Source: Glycomyces dulcitolivorans (lineage in GTDB: Bacteria; Actinomycetota; Actinomycetes; Mycobacteriales; Micromonosporaceae). Taken from it: a stretch of DNA of 32,820 nt. The translations under genes were made by a program, and so were the position numbers. The notes under the pieces were generated by a model. It was not told the DNA's origin. It saw nothing but the letters and a program-made list of their open reading frames with translations, and did not search any database. Of this stretch, positions 1 to 7,502 are shown piece after piece; position 1 is the stretch's first letter; every line of letters starts with the position of its first letter. The stretch covers positions 1-32,820 of the forward strand of contig NZ_QFRW01000095.1 of the NCBI RefSeq assembly GCF_003265355.1, written 5' to 3'.

Positions 1-205
1 CGGCCTGCGCCTGGGCCTGACCGCCGCCGGGCGGGCGGCCCAGCGCCTGGTCGGCGGCCGCCACGCCGTCGACGTGGCCCGCGCGGTCGCCGACGTCCTC
101 ACCGACGAGGAGATGCGCCAGCTCGAATCGATCGGCCGCAAGCTCGCCGGGGGCCGCGCCCCCGCCCAGAAGACGCAACGAACCGGTCAGGAGGCCGTGC
201 TGTGA
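1..205 (+). CDS. C-terminal end of a probable MarR-type regulator (partial)
   Basis: The open frame beginning at base 2 runs in from outside the window and ends at TGA 203-205. The visible 67 residues contain LGLTAAGRAAQRLV, the 'leucine-threonine-x-x-G' wing end usual in MarR proteins, followed by a helix LTDEEMRQLESIGRKL that resembles the MarR C-terminal dimerisation helix. The DNA-binding helices are outside the window, so the family call rests on these two pieces only. Its stop overlaps the GTG start of the FMN reductase in a GTGA arrangement, so the two are almost certainly co-transcribed and translationally coupled. Confidence 0.55.
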   Translation, partial: GLRLGLTAAGRAAQRLVGGRHAVDVARAVADVLTDEEMRQLESIGRKLAGGRAPAQKTQRTGQEAVL

Positions 206-894
206 ACACCCCGAAGGAGCCCTACCGGCTCGCCGTCGTCAGCGCCGGCACCAGCGACCCGTCCTCGACGCGGATGCTCGCCGACCGCATCGCCTCGCGC
301 GTCGGCGCGCTGGCGAAGGAGCGCGGCGAGGCCGTGGCGGTGGACGTGATCGACTTGCGCGAGCTGGCCACCGAGATCACGACTGCGATCGTCTCGCAGC
401 TCATGGGTCCCAAGATGACCCGCGCGATCGAGGTCCTTGGCCGCGCGGACGGGATCGTGGCCTCCGCGCCGGTGTACAAGGCCGCGCCGAGCGGGCTGTT
501 CAGCTCGTTCTTCCACGTGCTCGACAACGACCTGCTCATCGCCAAGCCGGTGGTCCTGGCCGCGACGGCGGGGACGGCCCGCCACGCGCTGGTGATCGAC
601 GACCAGATGCGGTCGCTGTTCGCGTACCTGCGGACGATGACGGTGCCGACGTCGGTGTTCGCGGCGACGGAGGACTGGAACTCCTCGGAGCTGGGGGAGC
701 GGATCGGCCGCGCGTCGATCGAGCTGCTGCTGCTCATGGAGTCCGGGTTCGCCGAGCAGGTGCGGTCGGAGTCGTGGAAGAGCTACCAGCACGAGTACGG
801 GTCGGCCGGCGGGACGGAGCTCGACATCGATCTGAGCTCGGACCTGATGCGGCTGGCGACGGGCGGTTCGGCGAAGCCGCCGCGCAAGCCTTGA
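202..894 (+). CDS. NADPH-dependent FMN reductase, CE1759-like (LLM-partner) family
   Basis: A 230-residue flavodoxin-fold reductase. The N-terminal strand and phosphate loop LAVVSAGTSDPSSTRMLAD bind FMN, and the segment ASAPVYKAAPSGLFSSFFHVLD is the second flavin-contact loop typical of NADPH-dependent FMN reductases. Spacing and wording resemble the family usually encoded beside an LLM-class flavin monooxygenase, to which it supplies reduced FMN. The start is GTG 202, overlapping the upstream regulator stop. No LLM gene is visible next to it; the partner may lie upstream of base 1, or may be the LLM enzyme at 15444-16817, though that operon carries its own reductases. The C-terminal 40 residues are polar and poorly conserved-looking. 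Reductase identity is sure; the partner is unknown. Confidence 0.82.
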   Translation: MNTPKEPYRLAVVSAGTSDPSSTRMLADRIASRVGALAKERGEAVAVDVIDLRELATEITTAIVSQLMGPKMTRAIEVLGRADGIVASAPVYKAAPSGLFSSFFHVLDNDLLIAKPVVLAATAGTARHALVIDDQMRSLFAYLRTMTVPTSVFAATEDWNSSELGERIGRASIELLLLMESGFAEQVRSESWKSYQHEYGSAGGTELDIDLSSDLMRLATGGSAKPPRKP

Positions 895-905
895 TGATCG
901 GGTGA

Positions 906-939
906 AGGGCCCCGGAGCGCGGAAGCGCTTCGGGGCCCT
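906..939 (+). terminator. Intrinsic-type terminator hairpin after the FMN reductase
   Basis: A 14-bp stem (906-919 with 926-939, one G-T pair) closes a 6-base loop starting 11 nt after the stop codon. There is no clear T-run, as is common in high-GC actinobacteria. Confidence 0.75.
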
Positions 940-990
940 GTGCCGTCGCCCGGTCGCAGTACATTGGAGGGAACCGTTGGAGGTCCCCTC

Positions 991-1149
991 ATGAGCGATC
1001 GCGACTTCATCGCCACCGGCGAGTACGTCGTCTACCCGAAGGTCGACCCGGCCGAGGTCATCGAGACCGTGCAGGTGGTCGCCGAGGACCCGACCGGCGG
1101 GGACTTCGTCTCAGGAGACGACGGCGCTGAGGACGACGCCGAGGCGTGA
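991..1149 (+). CDS. Small acidic protein of unknown function
   Basis: A 52-residue reading frame starting at ATG 991 with a good ribosome site (TTGGAGGT, 978-985). It begins MSDRDFIATGEYVVYPKVDP and ends in a strongly acidic tail (SGDDGAEDDAEA). There is no signal peptide, membrane segment or cysteine. The alternating hydrophobic stretch EYVVYPKVDPAEVIETVQVV could form a small beta-rich core. It follows a terminator, so it must have its own promoter, and it ends 4 bp before the convergent secreted-protein gene. I do not recognise the family. Codon use (GC at third positions) and the ribosome site support it as a real gene. Confidence 0.6.
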   Translation: MSDRDFIATGEYVVYPKVDPAEVIETVQVVAEDPTGGDFVSGDDGAEDDAEA

Positions 1150-1153
1150 CCGG

Positions 1154-1567
1154 CTAGACCGTGGTGGTCTGGGTCGAGCCCGACCACCACTGGCCGTCGG
1201 CGTGGTACACGACGTACCAGGCGATCCGGTGGCCCTCGGGGAAGTTCTTGTTGCACACCGTCCAGCCCGCCGAGGGGCTGAAGTTGTTGGTGCAGTAGCC
1301 CTCTCGGTCGCCGTCGAGGTCCCACCAGGTGATCTTGACGATGTAGTCGGCCGAGCCGTTGTTCTTGAGCCAGATGTAGTCGCCGGCCGGCTGGACGCAG
1401 CCGGAGACGTAGCGGTTCTCGACGCACTCCCTGGAGTTGTCCTCGTACCAGGTGACGTTGGTCGTCCAGTCGTGCTCGTACGCGGCGAAGGCCGGGGTCG
1501 CGAGGCCCAGGACGGCGAACAGGGGGACGGCGAGCGCGGCGAGGAGTGCCGCGATGCGGTTGCGCAT
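1154..1567 (-). CDS. Small secreted protein with four cysteines, unknown function
   Basis: A 137-residue protein with a clear Sec signal peptide: MRNR, then a hydrophobic stretch to about residue 22, and a TPAFA cleavage site giving a mature start near residue 29. The mature part of about 109 residues is rich in tryptophan, tyrosine and asparagine and has four cysteines (C48, C57, C92, C105), suggesting two disulfides after export. The composition (many aromatic residues and short beta-like stretches such as DYIWLKNNGSADYIVKITWW) suggests an all-beta extracellular domain. No catalytic motif is visible. It is monocistronic, divergent from the DUF4241 gene and convergent with the small acidic gene. 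I cannot assign a function; a carbohydrate- or surface-binding role would be a guess. Confidence 0.75.
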   Translation of the reverse strand: MRNRIAALLAALAVPLFAVLGLATPAFAAYEHDWTTNVTWYEDNSRECVENRYVSGCVQPAGDYIWLKNNGSADYIVKITWWDLDGDREGYCTNNFSPSAGWTVCNKNFPEGHRIAWYVVYHADGQWWSGSTQTTTV

Positions 1568-1719
1568 GGGGGGATTGCCCTCTCATGGTCGTGACGGCCC
1601 CGGCGGCTCCGGGACCGGGCGTTGCGGTTAAGGCGCAGTGTGGACGTTCCGGGTTGCCCGCGGTGCCCGACTTTCTTTGCGGGGCCGGGGTTGTCGGTGG
1701 CGGTCGCTACGATCGGGCG

Positions 1720-2376
1720 ATGGCGTACACCCCTGACTTCTCGGTCTTGCTGACTCCCGGCGCGTCGTTCGTTCCGGGCTGGGACGGCGGGTCCGCGGTG
1801 ATCGGTCCGATCGAGCTGGAGAAGGCGGTGCTGCCGACCGGGCGGGTGGTCGGGTGCGATCCGCTGGTGTTTCCCGAGAGCCCTGCGTACACCGTTGCGG
1901 TGGAACCGGGTTCGTATCCGCTGATCGCGTGGGTCGCGGTGTTCTCGGCCGAGGGCGTCGAGCGGGACCGGCGCAATGCGGCCCTGGAGCTGCGCGTCAG
2001 CGACGCCGCGACCGTGTCGTGGGAGATGGCCCTCACCGACGCCGACTCCGATGTGGAGGGACTGGGGCCGGACGGGTTCTTCGGGTACGGCGTCGACGCC
2101 GGCTGCGGCACGCTCGCCGACGAAGCGGGCCTGCGGCCGCTGAAGGAGTGGGACTTCGACCGGACCGAGGACGTCCTCATCGGCGAGATGGACTGGGAGG
2201 GCCCGGTGAACGGCCTGGCCGCCGCGGTGACCGACCCCGCGACGGGTGCGAACGTGGTCCTCGTCGGCTCCGGTTACGGCGACGGCGCGTATCCGACGTT
2301 CATCGGCCGCGACGCCGAAGGGAACGTGACGCGGTTCGTGACCGACTTCCTCCTCATGCCCGAAGACTGCGAGTGA
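1720..2376 (+). CDS. DUF4241 domain-containing protein
   Basis: A 218-residue cytoplasmic protein matching the DUF4241 pattern: a central segment with PGSYPL...VAVF, then ALELRVSDAATVSWEMAL, the hallmark FFGYGVDAGCGTLAD, and a C-terminal strand FIGRDAEGNVTRFVTDFLLM. The family has no established biochemical role; some members occur near toxin-immunity loci, but nothing here shows such a context. I chose ATG 1720 because the conserved domain begins soon after it. No Shine-Dalgarno precedes it, but a TACGAT -10-like element ends 6 nt upstream (1708-1713), which suggests a leaderless message. A strong bidirectional hairpin follows the stop. Confidence 0.75.
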   Translation: MAYTPDFSVLLTPGASFVPGWDGGSAVIGPIELEKAVLPTGRVVGCDPLVFPESPAYTVAVEPGSYPLIAWVAVFSAEGVERDRRNAALELRVSDAATVSWEMALTDADSDVEGLGPDGFFGYGVDAGCGTLADEAGLRPLKEWDFDRTEDVLIGEMDWEGPVNGLAAAVTDPATGANVVLVGSGYGDGAYPTFIGRDAEGNVTRFVTDFLLMPEDCE

Positions 2377-2377
2377 G

Positions 2378-2405
2378 GGTGCGGCGGCCTCGCGGCCGCC
2401 GCACC
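2378..2405. terminator. Bidirectional terminator hairpin
   Basis: A perfect 12-bp stem (2378-2389 with 2394-2405) closes a TCGC tetraloop. It lies between the convergent DUF4241 and flavoprotein genes, starts 2 nt after the first stop and lies 7 nt from the second, so it can serve both. Confidence 0.85.
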
Positions 2406-2411
2406 TCTCCT

Positions 2412-3356
2412 TTAGAGGCCGAGCCGGTGCGCGGCGACCGCTTCGGCGGTCTCGGCCTCGATCATCTCGGCGTTGATGAGCGCCCCGGCCATCGCGCCCG
2501 CGACCGCCGCGGGTCCGACCTGGGCCATCAGGTCGGTGACGTTCCCGGCGGCCCACACGCCCGGGACCGCGGTCTTGCCGAACGAGTCGGCCGGAATGTG
2601 CACGCCCGCCCCCGAAGGGTGCTCGGCGAGTTCCAGGCCGAGGCCGGCGAGGAACCCGGCGCGGGCCTCCATGCGGGTGGCGATCGCGTACGCCTGCCGC
2701 TCCACCAGCCGTCCATCGTTCATGCGAGCACCGTCGGCTTCGATCGCGGCGATCTCGCCCTCCACGACGCGCACACCCCTCGCAGCGAACTTCTCGCGCT
2801 CCTCGGCCGTCAGCTCAGGCGCGGTGTGGGTGAAGAACACCAGATCGCTCGTCCACTGCCGGAACAGCAGTGTCTGATGGACGGCCATGGGGCCGGTGCC
2901 GATCACGCCGATCGCCTGGTCGCGGTGCTCCCAGCCGTGGCAGTAGGGGCAGTGCATGACGTCCTTGCCCCAGCGCTCGGCCAGGCCCGGGATCTCAGGG
3001 AGCCGGTCCACGATCCCGGCGGCCACCAGCAGCCGCGACGCCGCGACCTCGCGCCCGTCCTCCAGCGAGACGACGAACTCCTCGTCCCGCTTGAGCGCCT
3101 TGGCGACCCGGCCCGACACGACGTGCCCGCCGTACTGCCGTACCTCCTCGCGCCCGGTCGCGAGCAGCTCGCCCGGCGCCACGCCCTCGCGCCCGAGGAG
3201 CCCGTGGACGCCCTCGGCCGGGGCGTTGCGGGGCTCGCCCGCGTCGATCACGGCCACCGTCCGGCGGGCGCGCCCGAGCATGAGCGCGCCGTTCAATCCC
3301 GCCGCGCCGCCGCCGATCACCACGACGTTGTACCGGTCCCTCAGTTCATCGGTCAC
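2412..3356 (-). CDS. Thioredoxin-reductase-like NAD(P)/FAD-dependent oxidoreductase
   Basis: A 314-residue two-dinucleotide-domain flavoprotein. The N-terminal FAD motif VVVIGGGAAGLNGA sits at residues 11-24, the NAD(P)H domain carries VIGTGPMA near 151-158, and between them lies a redox cysteine pair C136-P-Y-C139 followed by HGWE. The C-terminal FAD segment PGVWAAGNVTD is present. Length and order match the low-molecular-weight thioredoxin reductase fold, but the CPYC-HGWE signature (not CATC) marks a side family whose substrates are mostly unknown. The start is GTG 3356, preceded by AGGAGG with correct spacing. It is divergent from the XRE-cupin regulator across 81 bp, so that regulator probably controls it. 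It could act as a disulfide or small-thiol reductase; the substrate is not deducible. Confidence 0.85.
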   Translation of the reverse strand: MTDELRDRYNVVVIGGGAAGLNGALMLGRARRTVAVIDAGEPRNAPAEGVHGLLGREGVAPGELLATGREEVRQYGGHVVSGRVAKALKRDEEFVVSLEDGREVAASRLLVAAGIVDRLPEIPGLAERWGKDVMHCPYCHGWEHRDQAIGVIGTGPMAVHQTLLFRQWTSDLVFFTHTAPELTAEEREKFAARGVRVVEGEIAAIEADGARMNDGRLVERQAYAIATRMEARAGFLAGLGLELAEHPSGAGVHIPADSFGKTAVPGVWAAGNVTDLMAQVGPAAVAGAMAGALINAEMIEAETAEAVAAHRLGL

Positions 3357-3398
3357 TGCGACCACCTCCTGGTCGAACCGTAGGACCGAACCGGCGAT

Positions 3399-3428
3399 TC
3401 TGGCAAATCTTCTTGCCGGTCTGGCAAA
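3399..3428. promoter_or_regulatory. Candidate operator: 9-bp direct repeat at 21-bp spacing
   Basis: TCTGGCAAA occurs at 3399-3407 and again at 3420-3428, exactly 21 bp (two helical turns) apart, with an inverted TTGCC (3413-3417) between them. It lies in the divergent intergenic region directly before the XRE-cupin start. I infer that it is the binding site of that regulator, governing both itself and the flavoprotein. Confidence 0.55.
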
Positions 3429-3437
3429 CTGGGAGGC

Positions 3438-4016
3438 ATGGATCTGGACAAGGCCCTCGACGCGGTCGGCCCGCGCCTGCGCGCCCTCCGCAAGGAGCGC
3501 GAGGCGACCCTCGCCGACCTCGCCGCGCAGACGGGCATCTCGGTGAGCACCCTCTCGCGCCTCGAATCGGGCGCGCGCAGGCCCACTCTCGAACTGCTCC
3601 TGCCGCTCGCCAAGGCCCACGGCGTCACCCTCGACGAACTCGTCGACGCCCCGCCCACCGGCGACCCGCGCATCCACCTGCGCCCGGTCGTGCGCCACGG
3701 CATGGTCCACCTGCCGCTGACGCGCCGGCCCGGCGGCATCCAGGCGTACAAGCTCATCATCCCCGCCGGCGAGCCCTCCGAGCCCGACCCGCAGGTCCAC
3801 GAGGGCTACGAGTGGATGTACGTCCTCAACGGCCGCCTGCGCGTGGTCCTGGGGGAGCACGACTTCATCATGAAGCCCGGCGAGGCCGCCGAGTTCGACA
3901 CGCGCACCCCGCACTGGTTCGGGCGCGCGGGCGACGAGTCGGTGGAGTTCCTCAGCCTCTTCGGCTCCCAGGGCGAGCGCGCCCACCTGCGCGCCAAACC
4001 GAAGTCGAAGGGCTAG
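3438..4016 (+). CDS. XRE-family regulator with C-terminal cupin domain
   Basis: A 192-residue protein. Residues 12-68 form a helix-turn-helix of the XRE/Cro type (LRALRKE...TLADLAAQTGISVSTLSRLESGARRPT). Residues about 103-177 form a cupin-2 barrel with HEGYEWMYVLNGRLRVVLGEH and PGEAAEFDTRTPHWFG, where H121, E125 and H159 are plausible metal or ligand residues. Such proteins usually sense a small ligand in the cupin and repress a neighbouring catabolic or redox gene. The divergent thioredoxin-reductase-like gene is the obvious target. GGGAGG stands only 1 nt from the ATG, which is tight; a leaderless message or a slightly later start cannot be excluded. Its TAG stop overlaps the convergent HAD stop. 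Confidence 0.88.
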   Translation: MDLDKALDAVGPRLRALRKEREATLADLAAQTGISVSTLSRLESGARRPTLELLLPLAKAHGVTLDELVDAPPTGDPRIHLRPVVRHGMVHLPLTRRPGGIQAYKLIIPAGEPSEPDPQVHEGYEWMYVLNGRLRVVLGEHDFIMKPGEAAEFDTRTPHWFGRAGDESVEFLSLFGSQGERAHLRAKPKSKG

Positions 4017-4741
4017 TCCAGGAACCCGAGGACGTGCGCCAGGCCCCGCTCGCCGGTACGGGCCTCGCCGGGCAGGATGTACGCGCGCAGGCCCGAAGCC
4101 GCGGCGCCGCCGTCCTTGGCCGGGTTGTCGCCGACCATGAGCGTCGCGCGCGGGTCGACCCCGAGCTGCTCGCAGGCGGCGCGGAACAGGACGGGGTCGG
4201 GCTTCTCGGTCCCGTACTGGTACGACACGACCCGCACGTTGATGAGGTCTTCGAGCCCGAAGTGCTCCATGTGGACGCCCACGTCCCACGGGAAGTCCGA
4301 GACGATCCCGGTCTTGATCCCGCGGCGGCGCAGCTCGCGCAGCAGCGGCTCGGTGTCGGGGTAGGGCACCCACGCGTCGGGGGCGGCGATGAGCTCGTAC
4401 GCGACCAACTCGATGCCCTGGAGGTAGTCGACCCGCTCGAACCACGCGTACAGCGCGACCCGGTGCTTGGCGGCCGACTCGTCGCGCCCGACCTGCGCCG
4501 CGGCGACCTCGGGGATCCGGTACGTCTCGTACAGCTGCTCGGCGGTCTTCTCCACCAGCTCGTCGTCCACGGCCCGCCCGGACGCCTCGGCGACCCGGCG
4601 CAGCCAGGTGGGGACGTCGATGAGCTTGAAGATCGTGTTGCTGAAGTCGAACAGGACCGCCTCGACCGGCGGCACCGGCCCGGCCTGCTCGGCCGCGGTC
4701 GGCTCGTAGGCGGCGGCGGAGTCGAAGAGGTTGTAGATCAC
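4013..4741 (-). CDS. HAD-superfamily hydrolase with unusual motif I
   Basis: A 242-residue haloacid-dehalogenase-fold protein, starting at GTG 4741 behind GGAAGG. Motif I is VLFDFSNTIF: the nucleophile D32 is present but the usual second aspartate at +2 is a serine (S34). A helical cap follows, then motif II (TGIVSDF), motif III lysine in GTEKPDP, and motif IV MVGDNPAKDGGAA. The domain order is that of a C1-cap HAD enzyme similar in layout to haloacid dehalogenase-like phosphatases. Loss of the second aspartate, the general acid/base of phosphatases, suggests weak phosphatase activity or another reaction. An ATG further upstream (4828) would add a 29-residue low-complexity tail and is less likely. 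The gene stands alone and is convergent with the cupin regulator. Confidence 0.8.
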   Translation of the reverse strand: MIYNLFDSAAAYEPTAAEQAGPVPPVEAVLFDFSNTIFKLIDVPTWLRRVAEASGRAVDDELVEKTAEQLYETYRIPEVAAAQVGRDESAAKHRVALYAWFERVDYLQGIELVAYELIAAPDAWVPYPDTEPLLRELRRRGIKTGIVSDFPWDVGVHMEHFGLEDLINVRVVSYQYGTEKPDPVLFRAACEQLGVDPRATLMVGDNPAKDGGAAASGLRAYILPGEARTGERGLAHVLGFLD

Positions 4742-4876
4742 GGCGGGCCTTCCGTTCGAACGGGCATCGGCGACGGCGCCCCCTTGCGCCCGCTCCAAAC
4801 CGTAACCGCCCGAAGCGCCCGAAACCACCGCTACAGCCCCACCTCACACAACCGTCCCGGGCTCTTCGGCCCCCGT

Positions 4877-5506
4877 TCACCTCACGGTGCGGGCGATCAC
4901 CAGCCGGACGCCGGCGAGGGCCAGGGTCGCCAGGGCGATGCCGCCCGTCCACAGGTAGCCCGAGCCCCCGTCCACCTCGCCGTACTGCGCGGGGATGGTC
5001 CCCTCAGGGTCGATGAACGCCGTCACCGGCGATCCGACGGCGAGCCGGTCGCCGGGATCGGTGCCCATCGTGGGGGAGGACCAGCCGGGGCAGTCGAGGA
5101 CGTGCTCGATGATCGTCGACCTGCGGTACTGCTTCTCGTAGGTCGACTCCACGGTGCACTGGACCTCGACGCCGCGCTCGGCGAGCATGGCCGAGTCGAG
5201 CGGGAGGCAGACCATCCAGGCGCCGAACCCGGTGAGGATCAGCAGGGTGAACCGCCCGCGGGAGTCGGCCCGCCGGTACCGGCCCAGGAACCCGGTCGCG
5301 ACGAGCGCGAGCGTGGCCGCGGCGGCCGTCACCGCCGACACCGGCGTCGCCCAGTCCGGCAGCGCCCCCGGCGCGTACCGGATGTTCCAGAACAAGGTCA
5401 CCGCCGCAGCGATGAGGACGACCGGCATCGCGAAGGCGTACAGCAGCTCGCGTCCGATCCGGAACGGGACGACCCCGGGAATGGGGCGGGTGTTCAGCGT
5501 GTCCAT
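4877..5506 (-). CDS. Membrane protein with four helices, unknown function
   Basis: A 209-residue protein with predicted membrane helices at about 22-43, 52-74, 86-106 and 183-203. Between helices 3 and 4 lies a polar domain of about 75 residues (containing VQCTVESTYEKQYRRSTIIEHVLDCPGW, named by its two cysteines, which could pair) that should face the outside if the N terminus is cytoplasmic. It ends with a short basic tail (RTVR). ATG 5506 is the start. I do not recognise the family; the layout resembles small actinobacterial DUF3592-like membrane proteins with a beta-rich loop, but this is weak. It is divergent or independent of its neighbours and separated from the sulfur island by a strong hairpin. 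Confidence 0.7.
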   Translation of the reverse strand: MDTLNTRPIPGVVPFRIGRELLYAFAMPVVLIAAAVTLFWNIRYAPGALPDWATPVSAVTAAAATLALVATGFLGRYRRADSRGRFTLLILTGFGAWMVCLPLDSAMLAERGVEVQCTVESTYEKQYRRSTIIEHVLDCPGWSSPTMGTDPGDRLAVGSPVTAFIDPEGTIPAQYGEVDGGSGYLWTGGIALATLALAGVRLVIARTVR

Positions 5507-5597
5507 TTATGCGTCCAAGGGGGCTCGTGGCGGGTCCCCGAGAATATCCGAATCCGCCCACCCGCGCGGTCCCCGTTGGCGCCCAGGGGAAGAGGTG

Positions 5598-5640
5598 CCG
5601 GGTCCGGGTTCCCGCGAGCTGATCGGGAACCCGGACCCGG
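5598..5640 (-). terminator. Strong terminator hairpin at the end of the sulfur unit
   Basis: A perfect 17-bp GC-rich stem (5598-5614 with 5624-5640) closes a 9-nt loop, 2 nt beyond the alkyl sulfatase stop read on the minus strand. A pyrimidine-rich stretch follows. It closes the long minus-strand transcript. Confidence 0.85.
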
Positions 5641-5642
5641 TG

Positions 5643-7493
5643 TCAATGGGGGGTGACGATGGGGAAGCCGGGGGCGAAGCGGTCCAGGAGCGCGAACAGG
5701 CGGGCGATGACGGCCGCATCGCCTTCGGTCTTCAGGTTCGGGATGACCGCGGCCGGGTCCAGGAGCAGCCCGATCAGGTCCGCCGCCTCCAGGGTCGCGG
5801 TGGCGTCGGCCTCGGGATCGAGGACGCCGACGGCGGTGTGGAGGGACCCGTTGGACAGCTCGGTCAGGTAGGTGCCCTCGGGGAGGACCCAGTTGACGGC
5901 GAACGCGAGCCCGGCCGCTCTCGGCCCGTTCAGGCGCACCGCGAGGAAGTCGAAGACCTGCTCGGGGGTCATGCCTTTGAGGAGTTCGGGGCTGACCAGG
6001 CGCCGCGGGAGCTCCGGGACGCCGCCGCGCAGTTCGGCCGCGCCGGTGAGGTAGATGTTGCGCCACGGCGCCGACTCCGCTTGATACCCGAGCTGCTCCA
6101 AGGTCGCGGCCTGGAGTTCGCGGGCCTCCTCGTTGCCGGGGTCGGCGAACACCACCTGGTTCACGATCTGCGCGACCCACCGGTACTCGCCCCGCGCGAA
6201 GTCCTCCCGCGCCTTCGCGAGAACAGCGGCCGCCCCGCCCGCGTACTCGATCGTCTTCTTCGCCGCTTCCACCGGCGGCAGCGGGTGCAGGTTCGCCGGG
6301 TTGCCGTCGAACCAGCCCAGGTAGCGCTGGTACACGGCCTTGACGTTGTGGTTCACCGTCCCGTAGTAGCCGCGCACGAACGGCCGCACCTCAAGCGCCT
6401 CGGGGAACCGCAGCTGCTCGGCGATCGCCACCGGGCCGAGCCCGTGGTTGGCCAGGCGCAGCGTCTGGTCGTGCAGGTACCGGTACGCGTCCCGTTGCAG
6501 CGTCAGGAACTCCACGAGTTCGGCGTTGCCCCACCGCGGCCACAGGTGCGAGGCGAACAGCACCTCGGCCTCGCCGAACAGGAGCACCGTCTCGTGCAGG
6601 TGCTTGGACCAGCCGAGGGCGTCGCGGATCTCGGCCCCGCGCGGCGTGTAGAGGTTGTGGAGGGAGGCGACGGCGTTCTCGGGCACCCACAGGGCCTTGA
6701 GGTCCGGCAGGTACGCGTTCAGCTCCGCGGGCGCCTCGGTGTCGGGGGTGACCTGGAAGACCAGCCGCACCCCGTCGAGGACGAGCTCGGTCCCGGTCTC
6801 GGCGACCTCGATCGTCGGCGCCACCAGGCCCGACGTGCCCCCGCGCCCGCCGCCCTTGCCGATGCCGTGGTCGACCTGCCCGGTCGCCGAGGCGGGCAGG
6901 AACGTCCCGAACATGTACGTCGCGCGCCGGAACATCGCATTGCCCGCGGCGATGTTCTCCTCCACGGCCGCCTGCAGGAACCCCTCGGGCGCCACGATCG
7001 GCACCTCGCCCCGCTCGGGCAGCACGCCCTTGATCCCGCCGAAGTGGTCGATGTGGCTGTGGCTGACCACGACCGCCCGCACCTCGCGCTCGCCCAGATG
7101 CGCGTTCGCCAATTCGAGCGCGGCGCGGGCGGCCTCGGCGTTCGTCAGTGCATCCAGGACGACCCAGCCGGTGGCGCCGGCGACGAACGTGATGTTCGCG
7201 AGGTCCAGGCCCCGGACCTGCCAGATCCGGTCCGGGACCACCTCGTAGAGCCCTGTGCGGGTGTTCAACCCGGCGTGGCGCCACAGTCCAGGATGGACGG
7301 TAGGCGGCGCGTCCCCCTCCAAGAAGCCGAAGCGGCGGTTGTCCCGCACCGGCCGCCCGTCGAGGGCCTCCAGGACCCCGTCGGCGGCGACGACGAGCCC
7401 GCGGTCGGCCAGGGCCGCCTCGGTCGCATCGTGCCGCCCGAACGCGGCCGCGGCGTTGGCCGCTTCGGTCTCGGGGGTCGCTTCAGTGCCCAC
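5643..7493 (-). CDS. Alkyl sulfatase, SdsA1/YjcS type (metallo-beta-lactamase fold)
   Basis: A 616-residue enzyme that hydrolyses primary or secondary alkyl sulfate esters to alcohol and sulfate. The zinc motif is H145-S-H147-I-D149-H150, with the further ligands expected in SdsA1 at E254 (TPDTEAPAELN), E272 (WVPENA) and H316 (SHLWPRWG). The metallo-beta-lactamase domain is followed by the alkyl sulfatase dimerisation region (about 370-500) and a C-terminal SCP2-like domain (about 505-610) that binds the alkyl chain. There is no signal peptide, unlike secreted SdsA1, so desulfation is cytoplasmic and depends on import. The GTG start at 7493 has AGGAG at good spacing, and that site overlaps the stop of the upstream substrate-binding protein, so the two are coupled. 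It is the last gene of the sulfur transcript. Confidence 0.93.
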   Translation of the reverse strand: MGTEATPETEAANAAAAFGRHDATEAALADRGLVVAADGVLEALDGRPVRDNRRFGFLEGDAPPTVHPGLWRHAGLNTRTGLYEVVPDRIWQVRGLDLANITFVAGATGWVVLDALTNAEAARAALELANAHLGEREVRAVVVSHSHIDHFGGIKGVLPERGEVPIVAPEGFLQAAVEENIAAGNAMFRRATYMFGTFLPASATGQVDHGIGKGGGRGGTSGLVAPTIEVAETGTELVLDGVRLVFQVTPDTEAPAELNAYLPDLKALWVPENAVASLHNLYTPRGAEIRDALGWSKHLHETVLLFGEAEVLFASHLWPRWGNAELVEFLTLQRDAYRYLHDQTLRLANHGLGPVAIAEQLRFPEALEVRPFVRGYYGTVNHNVKAVYQRYLGWFDGNPANLHPLPPVEAAKKTIEYAGGAAAVLAKAREDFARGEYRWVAQIVNQVVFADPGNEEARELQAATLEQLGYQAESAPWRNIYLTGAAELRGGVPELPRRLVSPELLKGMTPEQVFDFLAVRLNGPRAAGLAFAVNWVLPEGTYLTELSNGSLHTAVGVLDPEADATATLEAADLIGLLLDPAAVIPNLKTEGDAAVIARLFALLDRFAPGFPIVTPH

Positions 7494-7502
7494 TACCGGC
7501 TC

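Noticed and set aside
1111-2556. Long open frames antisense to the DUF4241 and secreted-protein genes
   Set aside because: They are low-complexity Arg/Gly/Pro translations that arise opposite GC-rich genes; the other-strand frames carry signal peptide and domain motifs.
4742-4828. Upstream ATG start for the HAD gene
   Set aside because: The extra 29 residues are low complexity and unrelated to the HAD fold, whereas GTG 4741 has a ribosome site at good spacing.
4859-4872. Short GGGC/GCCC hairpin downstream of the membrane protein gene
   Set aside because: Only four base pairs; too weak in GC-rich DNA to call a terminator.
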